Shown here: one piece after another, positions 17,141-26,007 of the stretch
Numbering within the stretch: position 1 is the first letter of the stretch
How the letters are laid out: each line of letters starts with the position of its first letter
From: Flavobacteriaceae bacterium
Lineage (GTDB): Bacteria; Bacteroidota; Bacteroidia; Flavobacteriales; Flavobacteriaceae
DNA length: 37,987 bases
Assembly: GCA_947371275.1 (NCBI GenBank)
Contig: CANBOV010000021.1
Location: 1 to 37,987 of the forward strand
Direction: 5' to 3'
The notes under the pieces: model-generated
The model's database searches: none
Told to the model about the DNA's origin: nothing
The model's input: the letters and a program-made list of their open reading frames with translations, nothing else
Translations under genes and position numbers: made by a program

Positions 17141-17554
17141 ATGACTAAAGAATTGTGGATAAATTTGCCGGTCAAAGATGTATTGCGTTCTCGAGCCTTT
17201 TTTACTGCACTTGGTTTTTCCTTTAATGCAAGACATGGGGAAACAGATACAACAGCACAATGCTTGATGATAGGAACTACAGTCGTAATGTTGTTTCCCG
17301 AAGTAACTTTTCAGCAATTTACCAAACATCCCTTAACCGATACCCAAACCTCGGCTCAGTTCTTACTCTCAATTGATGCTGAAAGTCGGGAAGAAGTGCA
17401 AGAGATTGCGCTAAAGGTCAAAGATGCTGGAGGGCTAGTATATGGCGAACCAGGAGAACAGCAGGGTTGGCTCTACGGTTGTGGATTTACCGATTTAGAC
17501 GGGCACCGTTGGAACGTCCTTTATATGGACTTTAGTAAAATGCCTAAAGAATAG
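17141..17554 (+). CDS. VOC family (glyoxalase/bleomycin-resistance-like) protein
   Basis: 137 aa, one two-module VOC chain with paired beta-alpha-beta-beta-beta units: WINLPVKDVLRSRAFFTALGF at the N-terminus (an 'LPVKD' opening) and GFTDLDGHRWNVLYMDF at the C-terminus, where the His and nearby acidic residues are candidate metal ligands. VOC proteins include glyoxalases, dioxygenases and drug-binding proteins, and sequence alone does not choose between them. It lies 59 nt after the methyltransferase and may be cotranscribed with it. Confidence 0.85.
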   Translation: MTKELWINLPVKDVLRSRAFFTALGFSFNARHGETDTTAQCLMIGTTVVMLFPEVTFQQFTKHPLTDTQTSAQFLLSIDAESREEVQEIALKVKDAGGLVYGEPGEQQGWLYGCGFTDLDGHRWNVLYMDFSKMPKE

Positions 17555-17654
17555 ATGAAGGTAACTTGAAGGAAAAAAAATAATTTAGGAAGATAAAAGA
17601 ATAATGGGATTTTACTAGATTGAATTAAGCTATTATTAAATATGACCTCTTTTT

Positions 17655-17687
17655 TTTGAAAAAAATCAAAAAAAAGTGTTAAATTTG
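17655..17687 (+). promoter_or_regulatory. Consensus promoter for the first PAS protein
   Basis: TTTG at 17655-17658, 21 bp, then TAAATTTG at 17680-17687, a full match to the Bacteroidota consensus. The predicted transcript starts near 17692. This is downstream of the GTG at 17676 and 20 nt before the ATG at 17712, so it decides the start of the following gene. Confidence 0.65.
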
Positions 17688-17711
17688 GTTTGCTATTTAA
17701 TTCATTATTCT

Positions 17712-18893
17712 ATGCTAAAAAGGTTACTTGCACCTTCTTTTATTGATTCAGCGTTAAATCCTTTAGAGAAAAACTTGTATAAAATCATTTTAGGTGTCTG
17801 CCTTTTTGTAACGATAACCTATAGCTTAACCCTATTATTTCAGCAGCAATTCATAGTCCGTTATATCTTAATGATCTTAGTAACCTACTTGGTTAGTTAC
17901 ATCGCGGTATTTTTATTAAAAAAAGGTTATTCTAAAATCAGCGCCTATTTTTATATCCTCAGTTTATTGTTTTTCATCTTAGTATTTGCCTTGACGGGTG
18001 GCGGTATTAAAGGGCATGGAATACAATTTTTGCCTATTTTGGCACTATTTGCAGGATTAACGATAGGACGCAAGGAAATATGGATATTTGGTGTTTTTGT
18101 ATCCTTTTGCAGTTTTTCCCTAATCATAGCGAGTCACTATGACCTTCTCATTGTAAAAGAGCCCATTAAAAATAGTGATTTTGTTAATTGGGTCTATTCA
18201 ACCACTTGTATTTTTTTATTGTGTTTTGTTGAATACATGTCGGTTGGCAGCCTAAACAAAGCATTAGCCGAGGCTAAAGAAGAACTTATTTTGCGAAAAA
18301 AATCAGAAGAAAAGTACCGTCAAATTTTTGAATCTTTTCAGGACGTCTATTATCAAACCGATATGGAAGGTAAGATACTTTTAATTACCCCCTCGATAAA
18401 AGATCATACAGGATATGATGTAACTGAAGTAATTGGGAAAAATGTTAATGAATTTTATTTTGACCCTAAGAAACGAGAGGCATTTTTACCTGAAATACAA
18501 GTAAATGGGAAGGTACAAAACTATGAAATTGACTTCAAAACCAAAGACGGCAATGTCATTAAGGCTATTATTTCTAGTAAAATACTCTATGATGAAAGTG
18601 GAAAACCTAAAATAATTGAAGGTACCATACACGATGTCACCCAACGCAAAAATGCAGAAGAAATGTTAAAACTTAAAAATGAAAAATTAACAGAAGTGGC
18701 ATTTCTTCAATCGCATATCGTAAGGAGACCTGTTGCCAATGTCCTAGGAATATTGCATTTAATGAATAAAGACAATCCCGCAGATCCATTGAATTTAGCG
18801 CTCATTCCGAAACTAGAACAAGTTTCCAAAGATTTGGACGAGGTAATTAAACAAATTGTAGAAAAAACTAATGAGATTGAAGGAATGAATTGA
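17712..18893 (+). CDS. Six-helix membrane PAS protein with DHp-like tail and no kinase ATPase domain
   Basis: 393 aa from the ATG at 17712; the in-frame GTG at 17676 lies inside the promoter. About six membrane helices occupy residues 22-178, a short coiled coil 185-205, and a PAS domain about 200-315. The end is a two-helix segment resembling a histidine-kinase dimerisation/phosphotransfer domain: an H-box-like SHIVRRPVANVLG with H335, then a second helix that stops at residue 393. No N, G1 or G2 box follows, so it cannot bind ATP like a normal kinase. It may accept phosphate from another kinase or receiver, or signal by conformation. The next gene (19056) shares the same ending. Confidence 0.85.
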   Translation: MLKRLLAPSFIDSALNPLEKNLYKIILGVCLFVTITYSLTLLFQQQFIVRYILMILVTYLVSYIAVFLLKKGYSKISAYFYILSLLFFILVFALTGGGIKGHGIQFLPILALFAGLTIGRKEIWIFGVFVSFCSFSLIIASHYDLLIVKEPIKNSDFVNWVYSTTCIFLLCFVEYMSVGSLNKALAEAKEELILRKKSEEKYRQIFESFQDVYYQTDMEGKILLITPSIKDHTGYDVTEVIGKNVNEFYFDPKKREAFLPEIQVNGKVQNYEIDFKTKDGNVIKAIISSKILYDESGKPKIIEGTIHDVTQRKNAEEMLKLKNEKLTEVAFLQSHIVRRPVANVLGILHLMNKDNPADPLNLALIPKLEQVSKDLDEVIKQIVEKTNEIEGMN

Positions 18894-19055
18894 TAGGTAA
18901 GTTGCCTTACTTCTTGATAAAATATTTAATTCATTAATAAGTAAATTATAGTTATAAAAAACGTTAAATTAGTACCATAGTAAGAGGTGTGAATAGCATA
19001 ATCTAAAAACGAACATATTATTAAACGTTACTATTTATTTGATTAACTATAAGCT

Positions 19056-20681
19056 ATGGGTAGTAAAAATATTAGTCGATTTTCTTCTTTTAAAATAGTA
19101 TTCTTTTATGCTGTTTTTAGTGCTTTATATATCTATACTTCAGATTACTTCTTAGCCGCAGTAGTACCTGACATCGGACTACTTACAAAATTACAAACTT
19201 TAAAAGGGTTAGTTTTCATACTATTCACTTCTCTTTTTCTCTATGTACTAGTCAAAAAAAATATTGATAAAGCAATCGCCCACTATCAACATATAATTGA
19301 TTTACAACAGCAATCGGATGAGCAAGTACAAAAGTCTCAAGAAGCGTACTTGAGCTTATTTAATCAAAGTCCGCTACCGATGTTTCTATTTGACAATGAG
19401 ACTTTGCAGTTTTTACTAGTAAACGACGCTACATGCACTAATTATGGTTATACCAAGGAGGAATATGCAACCATGACTTTGAAAGATATTCGGCCAAAAG
19501 AAGATATCCCTGTGCTGGAAAAAAATATTGCTTTGTCTAGTAAAAGTGGTATAATGTCGTATAATGACATTATAAGACATCGTAAAAAAAATGGTGAAAT
19601 CATACAAGTAAAAATCAAAACAACTTTTGTTACTTTTGAAGGAAAACAGGTTCGATTGGCATTGCCTTTTGATATCACTGAAGAAATGGATATTCAATCC
19701 AAATTGATAGCATCTAATGCTCGATTTCAGGTAGCAAGTGAAATCGCTGGTTTAGGGTATTGGACCCATGATTTAATCAACCATCACATACAATGGTCTG
19801 AAGAACTTTATAAAATATATGAAGTAGATCCTTTACGCTTTCCGTTAACTATAGAATCGATCAAATCCTGTTTTCATCCCGAGGACCGTAACTACTTTAA
19901 TCCAAAAGTATTAAACGATTTTGAGGATATTCCCATCAAAGAAAATGAAAATCGCATAATTACACCTGAAGGCAAAGTTAAATGGATTTTTGAACGGATA
20001 TTTGTATCAAAAAACGAAGAAGGTAAAGTTACCAAACTAGAGGGTGTAACCTTAGATATTACAAAGCGAAAATTACACGAACAAGCACTACAAGAAAGTG
20101 AAGAGCGATTTAAAATATTAGCTAAAGCAACTGCGGAAGCCATTATAGATTGGGACATTAAAAATGATAAGGTAGTATGGGGTGATGGATTTCAAACCCT
20201 TTTTGGTTATGATCTAGAAGTTTATGATAATTATTTATGGTCAAAAAATATACATCCAGAAGACCGAGGGCAAGTTTTACATGATTTAAACACAACTATA
20301 GAAGACCCTACTAAACAATATTTTATTGCTCAATTCCGCTTTTTAAAAGCCAACAGAGACATTGCTTTTGTACAACATAAGGGCGTTTTTATAAGAGATT
20401 CAAATGGTGTTGCTGTTAGAGCATATGCCGCTATGATTGATTTAACCGAATCATTGGAACGGATGAACCAAATAGAATTACAAGACAAAGCCTTAAAAGA
20501 CATTTCCTGGACACAATCGCATGTGGTGCGGGCTCCGTTGGCCAATTTACTTGGCTTTATTTATTTACTTGAAGAGAATATTGAAACTGGTTTAAGTGAT
20601 AAGGAAATTATAGATCATATTGGAGCATCGGCTAAGCGATTGGATGAGATTATCAGGGATATAGTGAGCAAGACCAATTAG
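19056..20681 (+). CDS. Membrane protein with three PAS domains and DHp-like tail, no ATPase domain
   Basis: 541 aa. Two membrane helices (about 12-34 and 48-66), then three PAS/PAC units: about 95-210, 215-335 (with HPEDRNYF and VTLDITKRK) and 345-465 (with HPEDRGQV and AAMIDLTE). The C-terminus is an H-box-like SHVVRAPLANLLG with H489 and a second helix ending at residue 541. As in the preceding gene, the protein stops where a HATPase domain would begin. It is read in the same direction after a 162-bp gap. The shared tail and adjacency suggest they arose from related sensors; ligand and partner are unknown. Confidence 0.85.
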   Translation: MGSKNISRFSSFKIVFFYAVFSALYIYTSDYFLAAVVPDIGLLTKLQTLKGLVFILFTSLFLYVLVKKNIDKAIAHYQHIIDLQQQSDEQVQKSQEAYLSLFNQSPLPMFLFDNETLQFLLVNDATCTNYGYTKEEYATMTLKDIRPKEDIPVLEKNIALSSKSGIMSYNDIIRHRKKNGEIIQVKIKTTFVTFEGKQVRLALPFDITEEMDIQSKLIASNARFQVASEIAGLGYWTHDLINHHIQWSEELYKIYEVDPLRFPLTIESIKSCFHPEDRNYFNPKVLNDFEDIPIKENENRIITPEGKVKWIFERIFVSKNEEGKVTKLEGVTLDITKRKLHEQALQESEERFKILAKATAEAIIDWDIKNDKVVWGDGFQTLFGYDLEVYDNYLWSKNIHPEDRGQVLHDLNTTIEDPTKQYFIAQFRFLKANRDIAFVQHKGVFIRDSNGVAVRAYAAMIDLTESLERMNQIELQDKALKDISWTQSHVVRAPLANLLGFIYLLEENIETGLSDKEIIDHIGASAKRLDEIIRDIVSKTN

Positions 20682-20720
20682 ACTATTTACTACCTACAAT
20701 TTAGCTAGTGATTAAACATT

Positions 20721-20752
20721 AAAAAACCCTCTTCTGAGTTCAGAAAAGGGTT
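20721..20752 (-). terminator. Intrinsic terminator between convergent genes
   Basis: On the minus strand a stem of about 13 bp with one mismatch (AACCCTTTTCTGA / TCAGAAGAGGGTT) is followed by a T run. It terminates the leftward gene at 20785. It lacks a T run on the plus strand but could still affect rightward transcripts from 20681. Confidence 0.75.
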
Positions 20753-20784
20753 CTAGTAAACGTTTTATTCAGATTACTATTGGT

Positions 20785-21474
20785 TTAATTATAGATCTCA
20801 AAATTACCCTCTTTCACTTCAAGCTTAAATTTTAATACGCAATAATCTCTGGTTGCTTTATCTGTTGGCATATCCCAATTCCAATTTACATTCATAACAT
20901 AAGTACCATCTGCAACTTTTGAAGGTAATGTACATCCGTTATTAGTAATAGGCAACTGTTTTTTATCTTTTAGTACATCAAAAACAAACATTAAGTCTTT
21001 TATAGCCACATTTACTTGATTTCCATCAGCTGACATTCCGTCATTCAAAACTGCTGCTTCACTTTTTACCACCTTTTGGGCACCCTCTGAAAGGTCTTTT
21101 TTACCCACTTCAGTAATAGAATTATCTAAACAACTTACTCTGAATTCTTTTTTGAAATAAGTATCTCCTTTCTTCGCCAATTCTGAATTTGGGTTACGAT
21201 TGAATTCGAAAATAACGCTACATCCGCCTGCTGTTTTAGTTACTTTACAGGTATTACTTCCTAAGGAAGTATTTTCTATAGTAGCTACATTGGCAGTAGT
21301 TGTGCTTGCTGTTGTATTCTTCACAACTTTGGCAGAACTTTTCTTAACCGCAGTTGTCGTTTTCTTCACCGCAGTTGTTGCTGCTTTTTTCTTAGGACTT
21401 ACCTGCGCTGTTACTGAATTGGAACAGAAGAAAAAAGAAATAAAAGTGAGTACAAAAATAAATTGTCTTTTCAT
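20785..21474 (-). CDS. Secreted Lys/Thr/Ala-rich protein of unknown function
   Basis: 229 aa. A signal peptide (MKRQFIFVLTFISFFFCSNSVTAQ) is followed by a low-complexity basic linker (about 25-65) made of degenerate units such as TTAVKK, TTTAVKK and SSAKVVKN. A folded domain of about 160 residues follows, with four cysteines that may form disulfides. No family is recognised. The linker resembles Lys/Ala-rich nucleic-acid-binding tails, but the export signal argues for an extracytoplasmic role, such as contact with anionic polymers; that is speculation. It lies 117 bp after glmM on the same strand, and its own terminator is at 20721-20752. Confidence 0.8.
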   Translation of the reverse strand: MKRQFIFVLTFISFFFCSNSVTAQVSPKKKAATTAVKKTTTAVKKSSAKVVKNTTASTTTANVATIENTSLGSNTCKVTKTAGGCSVIFEFNRNPNSELAKKGDTYFKKEFRVSCLDNSITEVGKKDLSEGAQKVVKSEAAVLNDGMSADGNQVNVAIKDLMFVFDVLKDKKQLPITNNGCTLPSKVADGTYVMNVNWNWDMPTDKATRDYCVLKFKLEVKEGNFEIYN

Positions 21475-21591
21475 AAATTTTAAATTTTAATGATATTAAT
21501 CTGCTATTTTATTAGGCATAACGCCCGTTAAACACTTGCCAAAGTAAGGCAAATTCAAATAAAAACCAATTTTAAATGAAATTATAGTCTA

Positions 21592-22980
21592 TTATATACC
21601 GGCGATACTTTTTATCTCATCAATTATTCTAATGGCCAAGGCATCAGCTTCTTCTTGTGTAGGAGCTTCTGTATAGATTCGGATAATTGGTTCTGTATTG
21701 GATTTACGAAGGTGTACCCATTCTGTTGCAAAATCAATTTTAACACCATCTACAGTAGAACAGTTTTCGTTTTTATACTTCTCAGTCATGGCTTCTAAAA
21801 TGGCATCTACATCAATTTGTGGTGTCAATTCAATTTTGTTCTTGCTCATATAGTATTGAGGATAAGTAGCTCTTAACTCGGCCACTGTCATGTCAAGGCT
21901 AGCCAAATGTGTTAAAAACAACGCTACTCCTACTAGACTATCCCGACCATAATGTAACTCTGGATATATAATTCCGCCATTACCTTCCCCGCCAATAACT
22001 GCATTGCTTGCTTTCATTAGTTCGACTACATTTACTTCACCCACAGCACTCGCTTGATAGGTTCCATTATACTTAGCTGTGATATCACGAAGGGCTCTAG
22101 AAGAGGACATATTGGAAACTGTGTTACCAGGGGTTTTACTTAAGACGTAATCAGCGCAAGCCACAAGGGTGTATTCTTCTCCAAACATTTCTCCGTCATT
22201 TGAAATGAAAGCCAAACGGTCTACATCGGGGTCAACGACTATCCCAAAGTCGGCTTTTTCTTCCACTACTAATTTACAAATATCTCCAAGGTGTTCTTTT
22301 AGAGGTTCTGGATTATGAGGGAAATGACCGTTAGGTTCGCAATAAAGTTTCACACACTCCACTCCCATTTGTTCTAATAATTTTGGAATAATGATCCCTC
22401 CAGAAGAGTTTACACCGTCTACTACTACTTTGAACTTACGCTTGGCTACCGCTTCGGCATCGACTAAAGGCAATTCTAATACCTCATCGATATGGATATC
22501 CATATAGGCGTCATTGGCTGTTATCTCACCCAGATAATCCACTTCTGAGAAATTGAAAGCTTCGGCCTCGGCAATTTCTAATATTTTAGCACCATCGGCT
22601 CCACTTAAGAATTCACCTTTTGCATTTAACAATTTTAGCGCATTCCATTGTTTTGGATTATGAGAGGCTGTTAAGATGATTCCGCCATCAGCTTCTTCAA
22701 GAGGAACGGCTACTTCCACCGTAGGCGTAGTTGAAAGTCCTAAATCAATAACGTCTATTCCTAATCCGATTAAGGTATTGACCACTAAATTGTGGATCAT
22801 TGGTCCGGATATTCGAGCATCTCTACCAATTACTACTTTTAATTTATCTTTTTGAATGTTATTTTTCAGAAAGGTTCCATAAGCCGATGCAAATTTAACG
22901 GCATCTACAGGAGTTAGATTATCGCCTACTTTGCCTCCGATTGTACCTCTTATTCCTGAAATTGATTTTATGAGTGTCAT
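21592..22980 (-). CDS. glmM: Phosphoglucosamine mutase
   Basis: 462 aa. GlmM interconverts glucosamine 6-phosphate and glucosamine 1-phosphate, feeding UDP-GlcNAc for peptidoglycan, lipid A and aminosugar polymers. The phosphoserine loop TASHNP (S106), the Mg2+ loop DPDVDRLAF, the sugar-specificity loop GGEGNGG and a C-terminal phosphate loop (LRKSNTEPIIRIY) are all seen. Close relatives include phosphomannomutases, so the substrate is probable rather than certain. It is transcribed divergently from the putative polysaccharide locus at 23348. Confidence 0.88.
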   Translation of the reverse strand: MTLIKSISGIRGTIGGKVGDNLTPVDAVKFASAYGTFLKNNIQKDKLKVVIGRDARISGPMIHNLVVNTLIGLGIDVIDLGLSTTPTVEVAVPLEEADGGIILTASHNPKQWNALKLLNAKGEFLSGADGAKILEIAEAEAFNFSEVDYLGEITANDAYMDIHIDEVLELPLVDAEAVAKRKFKVVVDGVNSSGGIIIPKLLEQMGVECVKLYCEPNGHFPHNPEPLKEHLGDICKLVVEEKADFGIVVDPDVDRLAFISNDGEMFGEEYTLVACADYVLSKTPGNTVSNMSSSRALRDITAKYNGTYQASAVGEVNVVELMKASNAVIGGEGNGGIIYPELHYGRDSLVGVALFLTHLASLDMTVAELRATYPQYYMSKNKIELTPQIDVDAILEAMTEKYKNENCSTVDGVKIDFATEWVHLRKSNTEPIIRIYTEAPTQEEADALAIRIIDEIKSIAGI

Positions 22981-23010
22981 GTTATAGAGTATTTTTTTTT
23001 ATTAGTGTAG

Positions 23011-23039
23011 CAAATATAAGAAGGAAAAAAACTTCCAAA
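23011..23039 (-). promoter_or_regulatory. Consensus promoter of glmM
   Basis: On the minus strand, TTTG (23039-23036), 17 bp and TATATTTG (23018-23011) match the Bacteroidota promoter. The predicted start near 23006 gives a leader of about 26 nt to the glmM ATG at 22980. Confidence 0.65.
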
Positions 23040-23207
23040 GGAAGAATTCAAAATATCTATTAAAATATCAATGATTATTTAAAGCAACTGCCCCTATATT
23101 CTATGAAATGCATTGCTTATAATAAAACTAGAAAAAGCATATATTCCTACATAAACAAAGAAATTAATGCATTTAGACGTGTTTTTATGCTTTTTATCGA
23201 TATTTTA

Positions 23208-23239
23208 TTTGGTAGTAACAGATTAATAGTTTAGTTTTG
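23208..23239 (+). promoter_or_regulatory. Consensus promoter of the putative exopolysaccharide operon
   Basis: TTTG at 23208-23211, a 20-bp spacer and TAGTTTTG at 23232-23239 match TTTG-N17-23-TAnnTTTG. The expected start is near 23244, leaving a leader of about 100 nt before the first gene. That is much longer than the 14-26 nt leaders predicted for most other genes here. Confidence 0.65.
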
Positions 23240-23261
23240 ATGAGGATTTAAACTTACAAAT

Positions 23262-23288
23262 AACAAACCCATTGGCTGGTTTGTTTTT
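23262..23288 (+). promoter_or_regulatory. Terminator-like hairpin in the operon leader (candidate attenuator)
   Basis: Perfect 8-bp stem AACAAACC (23262-23269) / GGTTTGTT (23278-23285), loop CATTGGCT, with T residues continuing to 23288. It is about 18 nt downstream of the predicted transcription start and 60 nt upstream of the first coding region. No rightward gene precedes it that it could terminate, because glmM is divergent. It therefore looks like a conditional terminator for this operon. Confidence 0.55.
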
Positions 23289-23347
23289 ATAACTTGAATC
23301 CGATGCCCTAAAATTTAAAGAATTGCAACCTACTAAATCGAAGAAAA

Positions 23348-24544
23348 GTGAACACTCTATTACAGTATTTCAATACAGAAACGGGAATTAAAGTACCTTT
23401 CTTACTGGACATTAAGTTGTATTTAATTAATACAACTAACTACACCTTACCTACTATTATTAATTCTAGAGATCTTTTTTTATTTTTAAAATATTTCTTT
23501 ATTCCGGTGTTGATTGTATTTTTAGTATCTATCGTAATGGTTATTGTCTTTAGGAGATACCGATTGGATCGAATCGATTTTAAGACTGTTCAAATGGAAG
23601 ATATTGTAAATAACTTTTTGACTGAACTTATCTTTTCAGATTATACAGAAGAAGAATTAAAAGTAAGAATTGATGAATTTAAGAAAGGAACTTTAAAAAA
23701 GAATAAGAAATTATTCCAATTTGTTTTAATGAAACTACTCCATATTAAACAAAATGTACAACAAATGAATCAGGAAAAATTCATCTTGATCTATGAATAT
23801 TTTGGTTTTAACAAATTCACTAAAAAATTATTAAAGGACCGCAGTTGGGAGCGTAAATCAGAAGGCATTATGCATTACCAAATTTTGGATTACAAAGCTA
23901 AAAAAGGATTAATTGCGCCATTCTTATCCAATAATCATAAAGCACTGCGCTCGAATGCCTTGATTGCTATGATTTCATTATCGGATGATAATTTTGATGT
24001 ATTAGACCATTACGAACCCACTATCACAAGAGCTGAGGAGTTGAAAATTTTAGATTTAATTTATCAAAAAGAAGTAAGCATGCCTACCAATATTAACTCT
24101 TGGCTGAAAAGCAAGAATGAATCTATTGTGATCATTGCTATCAAACTTGCTGTTCGTTATAAATTCAAATTCAACAGAGAACAACTTAATCACTTATTAG
24201 AAAACAGCAATCCTTTAGTTAGAAAAGAAATTATAATAGCTATTCGAGAACTAAACCTTGAGTTTGCTAATCCCGTATTGATGGCTCATTATAAAATTGA
24301 GAAAAGCTTACGAAATAAAATTTCCATTATTAAAACATTTCAAAAAATTGGAAACCCATCCACTAAAGATTATGCTTTGCGATTATTAACTAAAGAAAAA
24401 GACCTGGATTTAAAATTTGAAATTGTGAATTGCATTTATCAAATTGACAACAACTTTTTTTCGCATTATAAGTCAAAAGATCGCACTGAAGCTGAATTGA
24501 TTTCTAAAATGTTGTTACATCACAAGAGCCCTTATATCAATTAA
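23348..24544 (+). CDS. Membrane-anchored HEAT-like helical-repeat protein
   Basis: 398 aa with a GTG start; there is no upstream ATG, and the first internal Met lies within the membrane helix. An N-terminal region of about 45 residues is followed by one membrane helix (about 47-69) and a basic RRYRLDR stop-transfer. The rest (80-398) is all-helical with degenerate repeats of about 30-35 residues (for example around NHKALRSNALIAMISL and NPLVRKEIIIAIREL), the HEAT-repeat look. This topology puts the scaffold in the cytoplasm. It is first in an operon with a processive glycosyltransferase, so I infer it organises or regulates the synthase. I know of no characterised homologue. Confidence 0.8.
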   Translation: MNTLLQYFNTETGIKVPFLLDIKLYLINTTNYTLPTIINSRDLFLFLKYFFIPVLIVFLVSIVMVIVFRRYRLDRIDFKTVQMEDIVNNFLTELIFSDYTEEELKVRIDEFKKGTLKKNKKLFQFVLMKLLHIKQNVQQMNQEKFILIYEYFGFNKFTKKLLKDRSWERKSEGIMHYQILDYKAKKGLIAPFLSNNHKALRSNALIAMISLSDDNFDVLDHYEPTITRAEELKILDLIYQKEVSMPTNINSWLKSKNESIVIIAIKLAVRYKFKFNREQLNHLLENSNPLVRKEIIIAIRELNLEFANPVLMAHYKIEKSLRNKISIIKTFQKIGNPSTKDYALRLLTKEKDLDLKFEIVNCIYQIDNNFFSHYKSKDRTEAELISKMLLHHKSPYIN

Positions 24545-24581
24545 AAAGAGCTGAGAACTTAATTATTAAAAAACTGTCAAA

Positions 24582-26006
24582 TTGAACACACTAGGACACA
24601 TAATAAAATCAATGGAAGTATTTTTTGGCTGCTATTCGCTTTTGTACATATTTATGTATTGCGCTTTAGGCATACTCTCTTTTATTGAAATCAAAAAATA
24701 CTATTCCACTTCAAATTTTTTACATAAGGATGTCATTATAAAATCAAATAATGCCATTGGCGTAAGTATTATTGCCCCTGCCTATAACGAAGGATTAACC
24801 ATAGTTTCTAACGCTAAATCTTTATTATCTCAAGAATACCCTAAGTATGAAGTTATTATTATTAATGACGGAAGTACTGATGATACTTTGGAAAAATTGA
24901 TCAAGGAATTTAGTTTAGTTAAGGTAGATTTTTTCTATCAAGAAAAAGTAAAATCGCAACAAGTGAGAGGTCATTATCGCTCTACTAATCCAATTTACAA
25001 CAAATTGTTGATTGTGGATAAAGAAAACGGAAAGAGCAAAGCAGATGCCTCCAATGCAGGGATTAATTCGGCTAAATACTCCTTGTTTGTTTGTACGGAT
25101 GTAGACTGTATTCTTAGAAAAGATACGATAGCTATGCTCGTAAAACCATTTATTGAGAGCACCCAAAAAGTTATAGCAACTGGAGCTGCCATTAGGATTT
25201 CTAATTCTTGTGAATTCAAAGAAGGCATGTTATATCGTTCTCATTATCCTAAAAACTTTTTTGCCCGTTTTCAAGAATTAGAATACATTAGATCCTTTCT
25301 GTATGGAAGAATGGCTTGGAGTAGGCTAAACGGCCTATTATTAGTATCAGGGGGACTAGGGATGTTTGACAAAATGACCGTTATAGAAGTAGGTGGATAT
25401 AAGAAAGATTCACTTGGAGAAGACATGGAACTTATTACCCGAATGCGTCAATACATGCATTTAAAAAAAGAAAAATTTGCCATAAAATACATCCCTGAAT
25501 CTTTATGTTGGACCGAAGGACCTTCAGATTCAGATGTTTTCATTCGACAAAGAGTACGCTGGGCAAGAGGCTTAATTCAAAACCTAGTTATTCATAGAAA
25601 AATGATATTTAATCCAAACTATGGGATGACCGGAATTGTGGTTTTGCCTTATTATATTTTATGTGAATTTTTAGTACCTATATTAGAAGTAGTTGGGTTG
25701 GTTTTCATCTTGTTGGATATATTTTATTTTGGTTTAAATTACTATTTCTTATTCATCATTAGTGTATCGGTTTATTTATTTTACACTTTAGTTACACTAT
25801 TGTCTGTTTATATCGATCAATCCATAAAACAATATACCAGCATTAAAGATATCATGACTTTAATTGTCATGGTATTCTTAGAGCCGTTTATGTACCATCC
25901 AATAAACATTTACGCTTCATTAAAAGGATATTACCATTTTATAGTGAATAAAGAGAAAAAATGGGGTGTAATGACCCGCCAAGGATTTAACCAATCAACG
26001 CAATAA
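24582..26006 (+). CDS. Processive family-2 glycosyltransferase (polysaccharide synthase-like)
   Basis: 474 aa from a TTG start; the ATG at 24612 (residue 11) is a possible alternative, with the membrane helix (about 13-35) intact either way. The GT-A domain shows all landmarks of processive inner-membrane synthases: SIIAPAYNE, D96 in INDGSTDD, the DxD-type D173-V-D175, the GED acceptor-site motif (E280-D281) and QRVRW (Q323-W327). Several membrane helices follow (about 345-410 and 420-450). PgaC, cellulose and hyaluronan synthases share this plan. QxxRW supports polymer synthesis rather than single-sugar transfer; the sugar is unknown. The next gene begins 1 nt after its stop. Confidence 0.88.
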   Translation: MNTLGHIIKSMEVFFGCYSLLYIFMYCALGILSFIEIKKYYSTSNFLHKDVIIKSNNAIGVSIIAPAYNEGLTIVSNAKSLLSQEYPKYEVIIINDGSTDDTLEKLIKEFSLVKVDFFYQEKVKSQQVRGHYRSTNPIYNKLLIVDKENGKSKADASNAGINSAKYSLFVCTDVDCILRKDTIAMLVKPFIESTQKVIATGAAIRISNSCEFKEGMLYRSHYPKNFFARFQELEYIRSFLYGRMAWSRLNGLLLVSGGLGMFDKMTVIEVGGYKKDSLGEDMELITRMRQYMHLKKEKFAIKYIPESLCWTEGPSDSDVFIRQRVRWARGLIQNLVIHRKMIFNPNYGMTGIVVLPYYILCEFLVPILEVVGLVFILLDIFYFGLNYYFLFIISVSVYLFYTLVTLLSVYIDQSIKQYTSIKDIMTLIVMVFLEPFMYHPINIYASLKGYYHFIVNKEKKWGVMTRQGFNQSTQ

Positions 26007-26007
26007 T

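Larger units (their letters stand above)
22981..23347. other. Divergent intergenic region between glmM and the polysaccharide operon
   Basis: 367 bp holding two consensus promoters facing outward (23011-23039 minus, 23208-23239 plus) and a terminator-like hairpin in the rightward leader (23262-23288). The middle part (about 23040-23205) is very AT-rich, and I see no gene or clear repeat in it. Confidence 0.7.

Noticed and set aside
17676..17711. GTG start for the first PAS protein
   Set aside because: The codon lies between the -33 and -7 elements of a consensus promoter and so would not be transcribed.
18894..19055. Promoter search upstream of the second PAS protein
   Set aside because: No TAnnTTTG match was found; TATTTATTTG near 19032-19041 is out of register with the consensus.
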